From Candolleomyces eurysporus (Eukaryota > Basidiomycota > Agaricomycetes > Agaricales > Psathyrellaceae), in NCBI GenBank assembly GCA_027579435.1, contig JANBPK010000738.1:1-64000 (forward strand): 64,000 nt of DNA, in the 5' to 3' direction. Positions within the stretch are counted from its first letter, which is position 1, and each line of letters begins with the position of its first letter. The notes under the pieces were generated by a model. That model saw nothing but the letters and a program-made list of their open reading frames with translations. It made no database searches and was not told where the DNA came from. Positions 46,355 through 58,475 of the stretch are shown piece after piece. The position numbers and the translations under genes are program-made.

Positions 46355-49300
46355 TCATAAATTACTGAAGATATGCCACCACCTCCGCTTCTTCGTCTTT
46401 ACGGGTTTTGCTTGGGCTTGCGGAGTCTTGGCTTTCGAGATCTTGGCTTTCGATGAATTGGCTTTCTGAGCGCCAATAGCAGGTTGTTGAGACTGGAGTT
46501 GAGCTTGCAGTTGCTTCGTCAGGAGTTTTCCGTTCGGGTTCGCAATACTCGGCGTTCGGTCTTGAGTTGGAGCTTTGGACGTCCGCTTCGATTTGGGGGA
46601 TGTTTTCTGCTTGGGTATTCTGATGAAATAGCATGGTCAATCGTCAACTCTGCCGCCCAGAATTTGAAAGAACCCACTCGTCGAGGATGATAACATAGTC
46701 TTTCTCTGGCCTTAGACCCTTCTTCACAACGCTGAGTTCTTTCTTCAGCTTCATCCTGATATTACCAGGCACCGGAATCTTCCTTCTCCAGATGGCGACG
46801 CTATTTCCGGTGTGCGATGGAAGATATACGAAGACAAGAACGATCTGGCCTGGATCGTAGAATGCGACTGATTCTTGCAAGGTTTTATCCATCGTGTTCT
46901 GGAGCATGTCGAAAGCCACCCAGTCGAACACAGGCTGAGTAGGCTGGTCTGGCAGCCTGAATGCTGCGTTGGTAAACAATGCGCCTCGTTCCCCGGACTG
47001 CACAAACTTGTGAAGCTAAAGGAGGGTCAGTAAACAGCAAGGAAAAGATAAGCCAGAGCCACACACTCCAAGAGCACCAAGTCCATAAGCCACTGTCTGG
47101 ATACAAGTCATCATCGAGGAAACACGTTCGTCTTTGTCGGGGGGGGAACATCCAATGGAAACGATCTCGAGCTTGTCGGCCAGAACCGAAAAAGGCATTG
47201 GTTGCAGGCTCAAAAGCAGCACCTCCGGAGTCGAGAAACTTCACGTTCACGGTGTCTAGAAGGATATTCTTCGAAGGTATGTTATGCATGGCCGTCGCTG
47301 TTAAACTGCGGGATCCATGAGCTGCCATAGCCATAGTGTTGGACATCGTGCTATTTGCTTGACCCCCAGAAGTAAATCTGACTCGTTGGTCGTCTCCTTT
47401 CATCTCGTCATCCCAGCCATCATCCCCCCAAGTACCCCCGGCCCCTCTCTTGCCCGAACTTTCTTCTATCCAGCCACCCCAGCTTTGGTCGGCGTTGTTG
47501 GTGCCACCCCAGCCATTGTCATTGTCGTCATCCTGCGCACCCCATGCACCACCAGTACCTCCCCACGCATTGTCTTGAGATTGGTCNTTTTTTGGATTTC
47601 TTGTGAGCTTTAGATTGTTGCCCCCAGCCATCATCACCTCCCATACCCAAGCCACCCGCCGCCCCGGATCCTCCCCAGCCGTCGTCTTGCTGCATCCCCC
47701 AATCATCCTTGTGCTTTGATGGTTTCTTGCCAGTCGGCTGGCCTCCCCAACTGTCGTCTTGCTGCATTCCCCAATCATCCTTGTGCTTCGATGATTTCTT
47801 GCCAGGGGGGTGTCCTCCCCAGTCGTCTTCGGGTGAACCCCATGCACCCCAAGGTCCCGCCTCGTCCTGTTTATATTTGGACTTCTTCTTTCCTTGAGGC
47901 ATTGGCTGAGGATCCCATCCATCACCAGTACCCCATGCGCCGTGGCTTTGACTTTGAGCCTGAGTCGGCTGATTTGCTTTCTGTTGGAGGTCGGCATTAA
48001 GTAACGAATTGAAAATCTGAGTACGCTGCTTTGAAGACAGGACATTCCTGCTTCCACCAGCGTCCTCAACAGAGGGAGCGAAAGTCACCTTAGAAGCCGG
48101 TGGCCACTCGGTACCACCGGCACCACGACCGACTCCTCGACCCCGTTCCAGATGTTGTTGGGAACTTCCAGGGTGGTCCCAGCCGTCTTGAAATCTTACA
48201 GTAGAGGGGTTATCCCAGCCTCCAGTATCATTTCCCCATCCTCCCCCGCCACCGGTACCTCCCCATCCTCCCCCGCCGCCAGTACCTTCCCAGCCGCCAC
48301 CGCCTGCGGGATCTCCCCGTCCTCCGGTTGGCCTTCCTCCTTGTGCTGCTGGATGAGCATGTCCTCCTTTACCTCCACCGCCATTTCCTATGCCCCAGCC
48401 TCCACCGCCATGCTGAGGAGCTGCATGGCCTCCGCGACCCCATTGGTCCTCCTCCCACTCCTCTTCATCGTCCTCCCAGTCCTCTTCGCTGCTCTCATCG
48501 CTTGGAGTTGCAGGTCTGGCAGGCGCCATCTTCCCCCAGTGTTGCCAACTCGCATTTGCCTTCTTGTGCTTTGGAGGGGGCCGTTGCTTCGGCTGCTTCT
48601 GAGGCTGAGCTTGCGGCTGAAGCTGAGCATTACGTCTCTGGCCCGCTCCCCACTGCATCCATGCCGGCTGTGTCGTGTACTTGTACAAGGGCGGCGCCCG
48701 CGTTTCTTCTGGAAGGACGGTCGACGGAGGGCCTGTCCCCTTACCGGTCGAAATCGGTCGATGGGCCTGCGCTTGGGGGGNTGAAAGTAGCATGCGGGGG
48801 CAGCCTATTCGCAGCGGCTTCATGGGCCTTGGACCACCCACCAGAGTCTCGCTTCGCGGACGGGTTACCACTTTCCATCCTCTTCGCAGCTTCACTCGCC
48901 GATGTAGCCTTCTTCTTCCTTATCTCGGCGTGTGCAGCTTCTGCATCTGCGAAGGATGTGGGGGCAGGCATTGAGGTGTTACGAAGCGCAGGAGAGTGAA
49001 GGGCAGAAGGAGCGGCAGTATTTGTCGTAGCAGTCTGGTCCGCTGTTGGTCTCCTCCAGCCGTGACCATGTTGCTCTTCGCTCTCGTATCCAAAGGAGTT
49101 TCGGACTTGTGTAAAGGTACCACCAACTATAGACGGCGAGTGCCTAGGTTCTGCCATGTTTCCATAATCAGCGTTATTCGGCGGATTTGGAGCGGGGGAC
49201 CTTGGAAGAGGGGGTTGGTTGATCAATTGGCTTTGAACAAGCCAACTGTTGGTGTTCGTGCTTGCTTCCCAACTCCCACCTCTAGCACCCCACGCACCGA

Positions 49301-49584
49301 GACTCCTGCCGTGAATATCATCTCCTTGCATCGCTGGTGGTGGTGTTGGGGGAGTGACGACAGGTAGTGCGGCAGAGGAGGCGCCCCCTGCGAGAGTTTC
49401 TTCTTCCTCTCCCTCTTGTTCAGCTCCTGTTAATGAGTCGAATGACTGGTCAACAACTTCCTGGGTCGACCGCAGGATAAATATAGCCAGGGTGCACACC
49501 TCTTGCTCTACGAGCCGAACCCCTCGTGGCCTTGGGCTCGTCCGCCTGCTTAACCTTGCCCTTTTGTTTTGTACCCTTTGCCAT
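46355..49584 (-). CDS. WG/GW-rich protein with conserved C-terminal domain
   Basis: About 910 residues. Exon 1 is MAKGTKQKGKVKQADEPKAT, ending RRAR before a short intron, then EVVDQSFDSLTGAEQEG. The middle (about 49.4-47.4 kb) is disordered and packed with WG, GW and WGG motifs among Gly, Asp and Lys, including a 24-residue tandem repeat. The C-terminal domain reads RFHWMFPPDKDERVSSM, TVAYGLGALG spliced to LHKFVQSGERGALFTNAAF, DWVAFDMLQNTMDK and LSVVKKGLRPEKDYVIILDE, then a basic tail ending RRWWHIFSNL. I believe such domains are listed as CcmS-related in mushroom proteomes, but cannot verify this. Three +1 errors occur as written: N at 48781, N at 47587, and a G8 run at 47139-47146; removing each restores frame. 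Function unknown. Confidence 0.78.
47681..47824 (-). repeat. Two-copy 72-bp coding tandem repeat
   Basis: Two consecutive near-identical 72-base units (47681-47752 and 47753-47824) in the WG/GW gene. Each encodes 24 residues with the core KHKDDWGMQQD and a WGG..GKK block. The period is a multiple of three, so copy number can change without breaking the frame. Confidence 0.85.
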
Positions 49585-50166
49585 GAGTCGTATGTGATAT
49601 TAACGGATAGCCAATGTATTGCTGGACAACGTGTTGGGTACGTTGGCGATCCTGCGGGCGGTTGATATGTGTCAGGGCGTCAGTGACAGGCCTTGCACGA
49701 GCCAAGGACCCGAGCCTAGGCTCTCAGAGAGATAGCCAGAAAATAGATGGCGAACAACGGCAAAGTGTGTTTGAAAGTTTGTCGGAAGAGGCGCCCATGC
49801 TGTGTTAGAGCTGCAGAACTGAACGACATCAGCGGTCAACCAATCCGTCGAGTCGCGCGTGATCGACCGACCGCGTCGCGTGTCCGGACCCGCTCTCTCT
49901 CATCGTCTCCTCGTCTCAACCTCTTACATTCATCATATTCAATGTTTCTCCAACACAATGCTCCGCAATACGGTGTATGAGCACATCGTGATTTCCATTT
50001 CCAATCCGTCAGAGACGACCATCATCATCACCATCACCATGGCTGTGCTCGTCAACGGAGGGGTATATAATCCTCGGGTGGCTCAGTCAGGGTTCCCTAG
50101 ACTGGACTCTCATCCCAACTAGTGCGCACCGTCTGTGACGGAAGACCCGGAGTCGTGCTGCCCATC
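49585..50166. other. Divergent promoter region with CAT/CAC microsatellite
   Basis: About 580 bases between two divergent genes. A run of ATC/CAC triplets lies at 50021-50040. A short open frame at 49859-50122 ends in TTIIITITMAVLVNGG and could be an upstream exon of the next gene, but I could not join it in frame. Confidence 0.4.
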
Positions 50167-51417
50167 ATGTCTAATCCCTGGAGGACCCCCACTGTTATCG
50201 CCTGGACATTGCTCGGTCACCCAAGACGAGGACTTGAATCAAGAGGCACTGGCATCTTTGCACGAGAGGTCGAGGATGAAGCGGCACCGTAAGTTCTATC
50301 ACTGCACCCAACCTCCTTAGCTCACCCATATTCTACTAGCACAAGAGCTGAAAAAGCGGGAGCCGTCTCTTCCATCGTCGTCGGAGTCATATTCTCTCTC
50401 TTCATTGTGGCTTTAATCGGTCTCGCAATCTTCTACCTGTTCAAGAGGTTGCGAAACCGCGCGGGAGATGTTGAATCGTCACCGTCGGAGAAGAAGAATT
50501 GGTTTATGGTTGAGAACAAGGATGAGAAACTCAGGTCAATCACGGAGTGGTGGAGACAAAGTCACTCAATTCCCGATCGCGTCGAACCACCGCCCTCTGC
50601 AGGCGTCCGAACTTCCTTGCAGCGCATCAAGTCAGTGCTGTCTCGGAAAGGCGCATTGAAGGGCCACAAACGGAACGAATCGTCGTCAAGCCGCTCACGA
50701 CTCATTCCTCAAGTCATGTCGAAAGCGACCAGTCCAACGTCGACGATCGTTCTGCCACTGCAGACAGTTCCTCAACCACAGCCTCGGTATCCTAGCGTCC
50801 TCGAACGTGGTTACCGAGTGCCTCTCTACCCTACTACATCACCAACTCGAGACAATTCACCACCTCGCTCTTTGACATCACCTGCCCCAGCCCCAGCATC
50901 GACGCCATCACCCCCAGAGCTCAAGATGGTTCATCCAATCACTGTAGCTGAACGCGCCGTGCGCAAACAGCTCTCAGTTCCACCTCGTGCCCTGAAGGTA
51001 TCCAATGGCCGCCCCCTTGTCCCAATTTCCGAACGAAAAACGGGAACCCCACGTTCACCCGCTCACCGCAACCGTCGAGGACTCATGAATCAATTCAAAC
51101 ACCCATTCCTCCCTCTCAAAGACTCGGACACCGCCTTCCCAACCATATCAGCGCCCATGCCATCAGCCGAGACCGGGATGACCAACCCCAAACTCGGATA
51201 TGCCTACACGATGAGCAAGCCACGATCCGCTCCTATGGCGCCAGGTGGCCCCCGTCGGCTTTCCCGAACGTCGACCCGAAGAATCCCAGTCCCAGTCTAT
51301 GAATCCAAGCCCTCGCGGCCGTTGCTCCCCGCAACCCCCCTTCATTTGAGAGAAGATGTTCGAGTTCTACCCCCTGGTCTTTCGCCCTCGATCAGGCCCA
51401 CACCCACACCTATTTGA
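50167..51417 (+). CDS. Single-pass membrane protein with Ser/Pro-rich tail
   Basis: Two exons (50167-50288 and 50340-51417) give 399 residues in exact frame. It starts MSNPWRTPTVIAWTLLG. Residues just after the splice read TRAEKAGAVSSIVVGVIFSL, entering a transmembrane helix that ends LIGLAIFYLF, followed at once by basic KRLRNR, so the tail should be cytosolic. The tail is about 330 residues, disordered, rich in Ser, Pro and Arg, with many SP/TP sites that kinases could use. No catalytic domain is seen. There is no signal peptide, so an upstream exon may be missing; the true start is uncertain. The layout recalls the fungal single-pass sensor-like proteins, but I do not assign a role. Confidence 0.65.
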
Positions 51418-51574
51418 TACCTTACCTCACCATGTGTACATTTTGGTTAGTCGTAGGTGACAATGTGATCTTGGATTTCCCGGCCATGTTTCGTGTCCGT
51501 TCCATCGGATAAATTTTGAGGTAGGCTGAACAAGTATCCAATCCATCTATTTTACATCAACCACAAAGATGCTC

Positions 51575-53218
<1,644 letters not shown>

Positions 53219-53595
53219 GGTTGGGATGGAATGAGGTCGGGAGTGGGGAAACCGGATTGCAAAAATGTGGAATCAATCTCGTTGTTCGGCCGATTCTCCG
53301 ATGAAACACGTGACTTCAAGACACAATTTCGCTACCTGTCGTGTGGAATGTACGGAGGGCAAACATGCGAGAAATACTACGCCATAGTCGCTGAGCGTAT
53401 CCTCTGGCCGATGCACAAGGCCCAGGGCTTTCTGAAGGCTTCAACCCATGTCGTCGTGTGCGACGCGCTGCGTCATGTGCAGACGCGTCGCGTCCATAAA
53501 TTGATGGGAACAGATCCCACGCCTCAGAGCGCGTTTGGGTCTGCGCTGTCACTGGTCACCGACGACGAGTCCGTCTCAACCAATTCGAGTCCAAG
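53219..53595 (+). promoter_or_regulatory. LYS12/CDT2 divergent promoter with an ACGCGT box
   Basis: The 377 bases between the divergent LYS12 and CDT2 starts contain ACGCGT (53483-53488), the MluI cell-cycle box bound by MBF in yeasts. It sits in a CpG-rich stretch about 110 bases before the CDT2 ATG. Three more ACGCGT copies follow in CDT2 exons and its first intron. Confidence 0.4.
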
Positions 53596-55356
53596 ATGCT
53601 TCCTAGTCCAAGCTCTTCTCCTGCACAGGTCCTCGAGCCCCTTACCAACACGGTGCACAAGAGGCCTCGACGACAAGCGTCTCTAAAGTTTTTTCCAACG
53701 CCCCCGAATGAGAAACGCCAGGCAGTCTTGACAAGTGTTGGCCCCAACAAACGCATCAAGTTAACACACAGTTTGACTTCGATTGAAGGCGACGCGTCGG
53801 AAAGCAGTGAAGGCGAATATGAAAGTTCTGACGAAGAGGATGTTTTTACGTCTGGACCCTCAATGTCACGTCCCCCACGTCGACGCGTCCCTCAACAATT
53901 TACCAAACCAGCCAGTTTCTACCCATATCATGGTACGTCCCAAGTAGTTCGATACTCTAACTCTGCTGACATGTTTTCAAAGAGCAACCTTCGACGCGTC
54001 CTATCCTCCAGTCTTTCGTCTCGTCAAATAAAGCCGACGTGTTCAGATGCATCTCCATGCGACAGGATAGATATCTGACCCCACCATATGCTTGTTCCTA
54101 TTCCCATGGTTCGTTCAGAATTTTTTCTCTGTCCAATATGCAATCCTAATGTCGCCCATGTTCAGGCGCCAAGCATGGCAAAGCACCATATGTAGCCGTG
54201 GGGAATGAGGAAGGCACTGTGCACATCTTCAACACGTCAAAACGACGCGACTGGGATCCTGGTTAGTACTCTTTTCGGTTTAACTTCAATGCCTCAACGA
54301 GCTAATCATGGGTCTGTAGAGCCTCAGCGGGAAACCCTCCAACCACATGACAACGGCATCTTTGAGGTCAAATGGGACACCTCAGACGCGCGCATAGCGA
54401 CATGCTCTGGAGACAAGTCTGCTAGAATAACTGACGTCCGCACCGGAACAGTTACAAATGTCCTTCAAGGAAATTCGAGCACGGTCAAGCGCGTCACATG
54501 GGACCCAAATCACCAAGACCTTCTTGCCACAGGGAGTCGAGACGGCACAATCTGCCTTTGGGATCTCCGTGTAAGCCAGCAACACGACGACAGCGAACTA
54601 TACGTCTCAGAACCCACACGAATTATCCCTGGCGCACATCAAGAACCCACAGCGAAAGGCAAATCGCGGTCTCGAAAGGCAGCCTCGGCACCAGGGATAA
54701 CCAGCCTCCTATACCCAGAAGCGTTGACCTATGGTCTCGTCAGCAGCGGGTCAGCAGATGGCATCCTGAAGTACTGGGATCTTCGCTGCCTCACGAGTAC
54801 GAGCACGAAGAAAACACGCAGCGCCAAACCCAAACCCCCACCAGTCCTTTTCTCTTCTCCTTTTGACCCGACGGCTCTCCAGGGATCACGCCGAGCAAGA
54901 GGGATTCTCAGCCTCGCAGCTGGCCATGGTCCTACTGCTGGACTCGTCTTCGGGCTTGGAGCCGATTCTACCATCCACTGCTATTCCCTACCAACCCTAA
55001 CACCACAGAATGACCGGCGATACTTGCACGAAAACCTCAAAGCCAGCTCCTTCTACGTTTCCCTCTCAGTATCAACCTGTGGGAGGTGGCTTGCCAGTGG
55101 GGGTACCAGTACAGATGGCCGTGCCTTCCTGTTCGACGTTGCAACACGGCACCCCGGGGTTTCCCCCACAAAGGCAGCAATCCAACTACATGGCCAAACC
55201 GGAGAAGTTGGTGCAGTCGACTGGGCCCAAGATTCTCTCGCAACGTGTGCAGATGACGGGACAGTTCGAGTATGGAGGCCCGACGTCGAGGTATCCAGGA
55301 AATGCAAGGAACAGCCAGAAGAAAGCCGCTGGGATTGGGCTTGGGTCTCATCATGA
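53596..55356 (+). CDS. CDT2: WD40 protein Cdt2/DTL-like, CRL4 substrate receptor
   Basis: Receptor that brings PCNA-bound substrates (Cdt1, Set8, Spd1 in fission yeast) to the Cul4-Ddb1 ubiquitin ligase; nuclear. It starts MLPSPSSSPAQVLEPLTN. A disordered acidic N-terminus (EGEYESSDEEDVF) precedes the beta-propeller. Visible repeats: PYVAVGNEEGTVHIFNTSKR, LQPHDNGIFEVKWD with IATCSGDKSARI, VKRVTWDPNHQDLLATGSRD and GTICLWDLR, LVSSGSADGILKYWDLR, then SLSVSTCGRWLASGGTS and WAQDSLATCADDGTVRVWR. The WDxR boxes (LWDLR, YWDLR) suit binding to Ddb1. Three introns lie in the 5' half. The end is WAWVSS at 55356. It may use the WD40 family generally, but the order of blocks fits Cdt2. Confidence 0.85.
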
Positions 55357-55522
55357 GGTTCCTGCTGTCTCTTAATATCGCACCATGTATAATTAGTTTT
55401 GCGCATCCTGCACATATTGAAATCCGTCAAATAGAAATTGCAACTAAGGTATCTCTGGTAATATGAAAGCAAAGTGCCAATGGTAGAGAGAGCTTACGCT
55501 CGGGGAATACTAGGATCGCCAA

Positions 55523-56410
55523 TCACTTCTCTTGAATGGCGTTTACCAACCTGTGCAATGATTAGAAAAAGAAACCGAGTTTGAGAGGAATATGACGCAC
55601 CAATCAAGCCCCTCCTCTAACCCCTCGCCTGACACAGCACAGCTTCCTCGAACACTCCACGGCCGTGAGGTTTCGCCGCCAGCGAGGCCGAGCTGCTCAC
55701 TAACGTCCTCCGGCTTTGCCGCGCCCTGCACATCCTGCTTATTGCAGAACACGAGCAGTGGCACGCCCTTCAGCTCTTCCTCTGAGAGCATCGTCAAGAG
55801 CTCCGTTCGCGATGTCGTTAGCCGTGCGTGATCAGACGAGTCGATGACATATATGATTGCAGAGGTATTCGGGAAGTAGCACCGCCAATAGGGCCTTGAC
55901 AAATAGAGCACCGAACGGATGAGCAATCATGAGCATATCATGCCAGCACTGCCGAGGAAATTTTGAAAGTGGGGTGACATACCGGATGCTCGACTGCCCC
56001 CCGAGATCCCAGACTTGGAACTTGATGTTCTTGTACTCTACTGTCTCGACATTGAATCCAATAGCTGGGGAATCACAGAGCAAAAGGGGTGAAAGCGTTA
56101 ATAACATCCTCTATGCTCTCGGGGCCGCGTAAGACGCACTTGGAATCGTTGAAACTACCTCCCCGATCTGAACGACTCGTCAATCAGCCTCCGCCTGCCT
56201 TGCATGGCTCCAACATAGTCAAGGAACTTGCCTGTAACCGGTACAGAATCGTGGTCTTCACAAGCAGCGGTTAGCCTGCGCAGCACGGACAACGTTGACA
56301 CCAAAACACACCTTTCCAGCGGAATCCAAACCCAACATGAGAATCCTTGTATCCTGCTCCTTCCGCCAATTGAGGAGCCTGCCAAAGATCGAAGAGAACG
56401 TCAAGCCCAT
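55523..56410 (-). CDS. ARL1: ARF-like small GTPase Arl1
   Basis: Golgi/trans-Golgi GTPase that recruits GRIP-domain tethers. It starts [15 protein letters not shown], with Gly2 for N-myristoylation. Nucleotide motifs: GLDSAGK joined to TTILYRLQ (P-loop, split by an intron), [15 protein letters not shown] (switch I), [11 protein letters not shown] (switch II), NKQD (G4) and [15 protein letters not shown] (G5). The end is LVNAIQEK. Six exons. The second intron begins GCAAGT rather than GT (donor at 56231-56230): cgg tta cag then ATC GGG GAG continues the protein correctly, so it is a GC-AG intron. The first intron splits the P-loop between Lys and Thr. Convergent with CDT2. Confidence 0.93.
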
Positions 56411-56679
56411 GATTTCTTGACAACGGCTTCAAAGGAAACAGGTAAGAGTGGGGACGAAAGAAAATAAAAAGAGAGCACAAGGAAGTCGTAAAGAGTAAAG
56501 GAGCAGAGTCAACGGCGCCGCCCACACACGTCAAAATGTAATTCCACGTGCACCTGGGCGCTTCCGCCCCTCTTGCCTAAAACAGTCCAGAAGTACGGGA
56601 AGACACAACAGGCGCTCATGACAGCTCAAATGGTGCGATTTTACTTCAGAAAACATCGTCTAGGTACATGACGCAGCTA

Positions 56680-58013
56680 TCAGGATAGGCCTATACTATT
56701 TAGTGCTTTTTGATACCCTGGGAACGTTGAGTATGTCTGGAGTTTCCTCTGACATCTTTCTGCTTCAGCAACATCCCCCACTTTCTGATAGAGCATATAA
56801 AGTACGACCCACACCTCAGAGAACTTCGGGTCCACATCCAGCCCTTCTCTCTCTAATTGGTCCTTCAGCTTCAGCGCCTGAGCAAGAACGTCCCTTGCAG
56901 ACGGCCCCGAGCCTTGAGATGGAACCATCGCCCGGCGGACAAGGTTGTCGATGTGGGTGTATGCCTCGGCGCGAAACTTGTCGCTCTCCTTAGTAGCATT
57001 CGTGCATGCAGAGCACCTGCACACAAATCGGTATCTCCCCATCCCTTGACGCCGCTGGGCCAAAGTTGCGGTTGCTGGGAAGTACGCCAAAAAGACTTGC
57101 TCTCCTGCTTTGATATCCCGAGTCGCGGTGTATGATACCAAGAAAGTATCTGGATCGAAGTTGAAGACAGCGTTTGCAGTACAACTAAGGGCGGATCAGC
57201 TAGCCAGCCTTGAGTGTGGTAGGCCCGACACGAACCTGTGATTTATGCGCGATCCAAGCCTAGGTATCCCAACATACCCATTTCCAAAATTCTGTGCCAT
57301 CGATGCATCGCGAATATGAAGGTTCATTGCACTGGAGACGAGGATGCTAACGAGAGGACGGCGCTGAGGGTCCTCCGCGCTGATGTTGCAAAGAGACTCG
57401 AACAATTTACGATCTTCCTCGTTCATTCGGTCCCTTGCAAGGCCTAGCAACTTCTCGGCCTCGTCCATACACACCTCGTGCCATTGGTCAGGATTTCGTC
57501 CAGACCTTGGAATTTTGAACGCAGAGCCGATGTTCTTCGGCAAGACTACAAGCGGCCGCTCCACGAGGATGTTTTCCCCAAAGGCAACATCAGTGGTTGC
57601 AAAAAGCCCGCGACCCATGTCTTCTGTCTCCCTAATGACATACCTCACCGGCGAGGGAGTGGGGATCTGCCTGGTCAGGGACCGGTTCTGCAAGATCAAC
57701 TCTTTAGTGAGCGCGACCGTCACCATCTGGGACGTCTGTATTACGCTCGACGGAGTGGGCGGTATGTCCGTGATAATTGCGGGTGTCTTAAGAACATCGG
57801 TCACCAAAATCGCGTGGTCCTGAGCGTTAGCTAGAAAGCAAATCAGCCAACCGACACTCAACAGTTGATGAACCTCTACTCACCTGTGCGTTCAAGTACT
57901 GGAGGAGGATTCCCTCGACTATTCTTGGTTTCCAAAGGAGATTTAGCGGTCACCAAGCTATCGCTAGAGAGCGGACGATTGGCCTTTGGAGTCTTCAGAA
58001 AGCCGCGCTTCAT
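56680..58013 (-). CDS. SET-domain protein (SMYD-like)
   Basis: Probable protein lysine methyltransferase. It starts MKRGFLKTPKANRPLSS. The SET domain opens with IRETEDMGRGLFATTDVAFG and ILVERPLVV; the SET core follows: GIPRLGSRINHR joined by an intron to SCTANAVFNFD, then SYTATRDIKAGEQVFLAYF, and a post-SET zinc cluster, FVCRCSACT. The NHSCxxN motif, here read as NHR/SCTAN across the splice, is the signature S-adenosylmethionine/active-site turn. The C-terminus is helical, with a TPR-like stretch (YQKVGDVAEAERCQRKLQ), ending LNSIGLS at 56680. No MYND finger is seen. The substrate is unknown; about five exons. It is divergent from the WKF gene. Confidence 0.85.
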
Positions 58014-58475
58014 GGTAGCTCTGAGCAGGAGAGCCTCTAGAGCCGCATGCTCAAGTTCTAGGGTTATTATGTACCGTGCGCACAGACCCTTCGCTTCAGT
58101 TCAGCCCAGATTGGCGTAATGAAGATGAGAGGTAAGAGCTAGTGGTTAATTTTGAGTTCTGGGCCTCGTTCACCCTACACGTTCCTGCAAGGACCCCCTC
58201 GAGGAGATAATGTGAGACTATAATGGTAAGTATGGTTAAGATGCATGGAAACATAGTCGTTTTTCCTTTCCTGTTCCGCACCCCGAGTTCTGGTCGTCTT
58301 CCCGAGTCTCCTCGAGGAGGGCTCACGACGTTCAAGTCAAAGAGGCCATCACCGCCATCAAACCGTGAGTTCTTGTTTTGGAAACACCGATCGGGCACGA
58401 ACTGTTCCCAGCCTCCTCCACGAAATTTCTGTCTCTCCACCAGTTCTCCATCTCTTTCCTTTGCTTTGAACGGTC
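58014..58475. other. Divergent promoter region between SET and WKF genes
   Basis: About 460 bases containing two divergent promoters. A pyrimidine-rich stretch precedes the plus-strand ATG. No other element stands out. Confidence 0.45.

Larger units (their letters stand above)
44219..47115. repeat. Tandem duplication, copy 2 (with internal insertion)
   Basis: Right copy of the duplication. It holds the second coiled-coil gene (44320-44983), a spacer enlarged by about 800 bases relative to copy 1, and the 3' part of the complete WG/GW-rich gene, which continues to 49584. The boundary with copy 1 is abrupt near 44217. Confidence 0.85.

Noticed and set aside
49859..50122. Upstream exon for the membrane protein at 50167
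   Set aside because: The only good donor joins the 50.1 kb exon in a frame that does not reach the transmembrane exon.
53660..53710. Possible PIP box (QASLKFF) in Cdt2
   Set aside because: A PIP box needs two residues between the hydrophobic and the aromatic pair; here there is only one.
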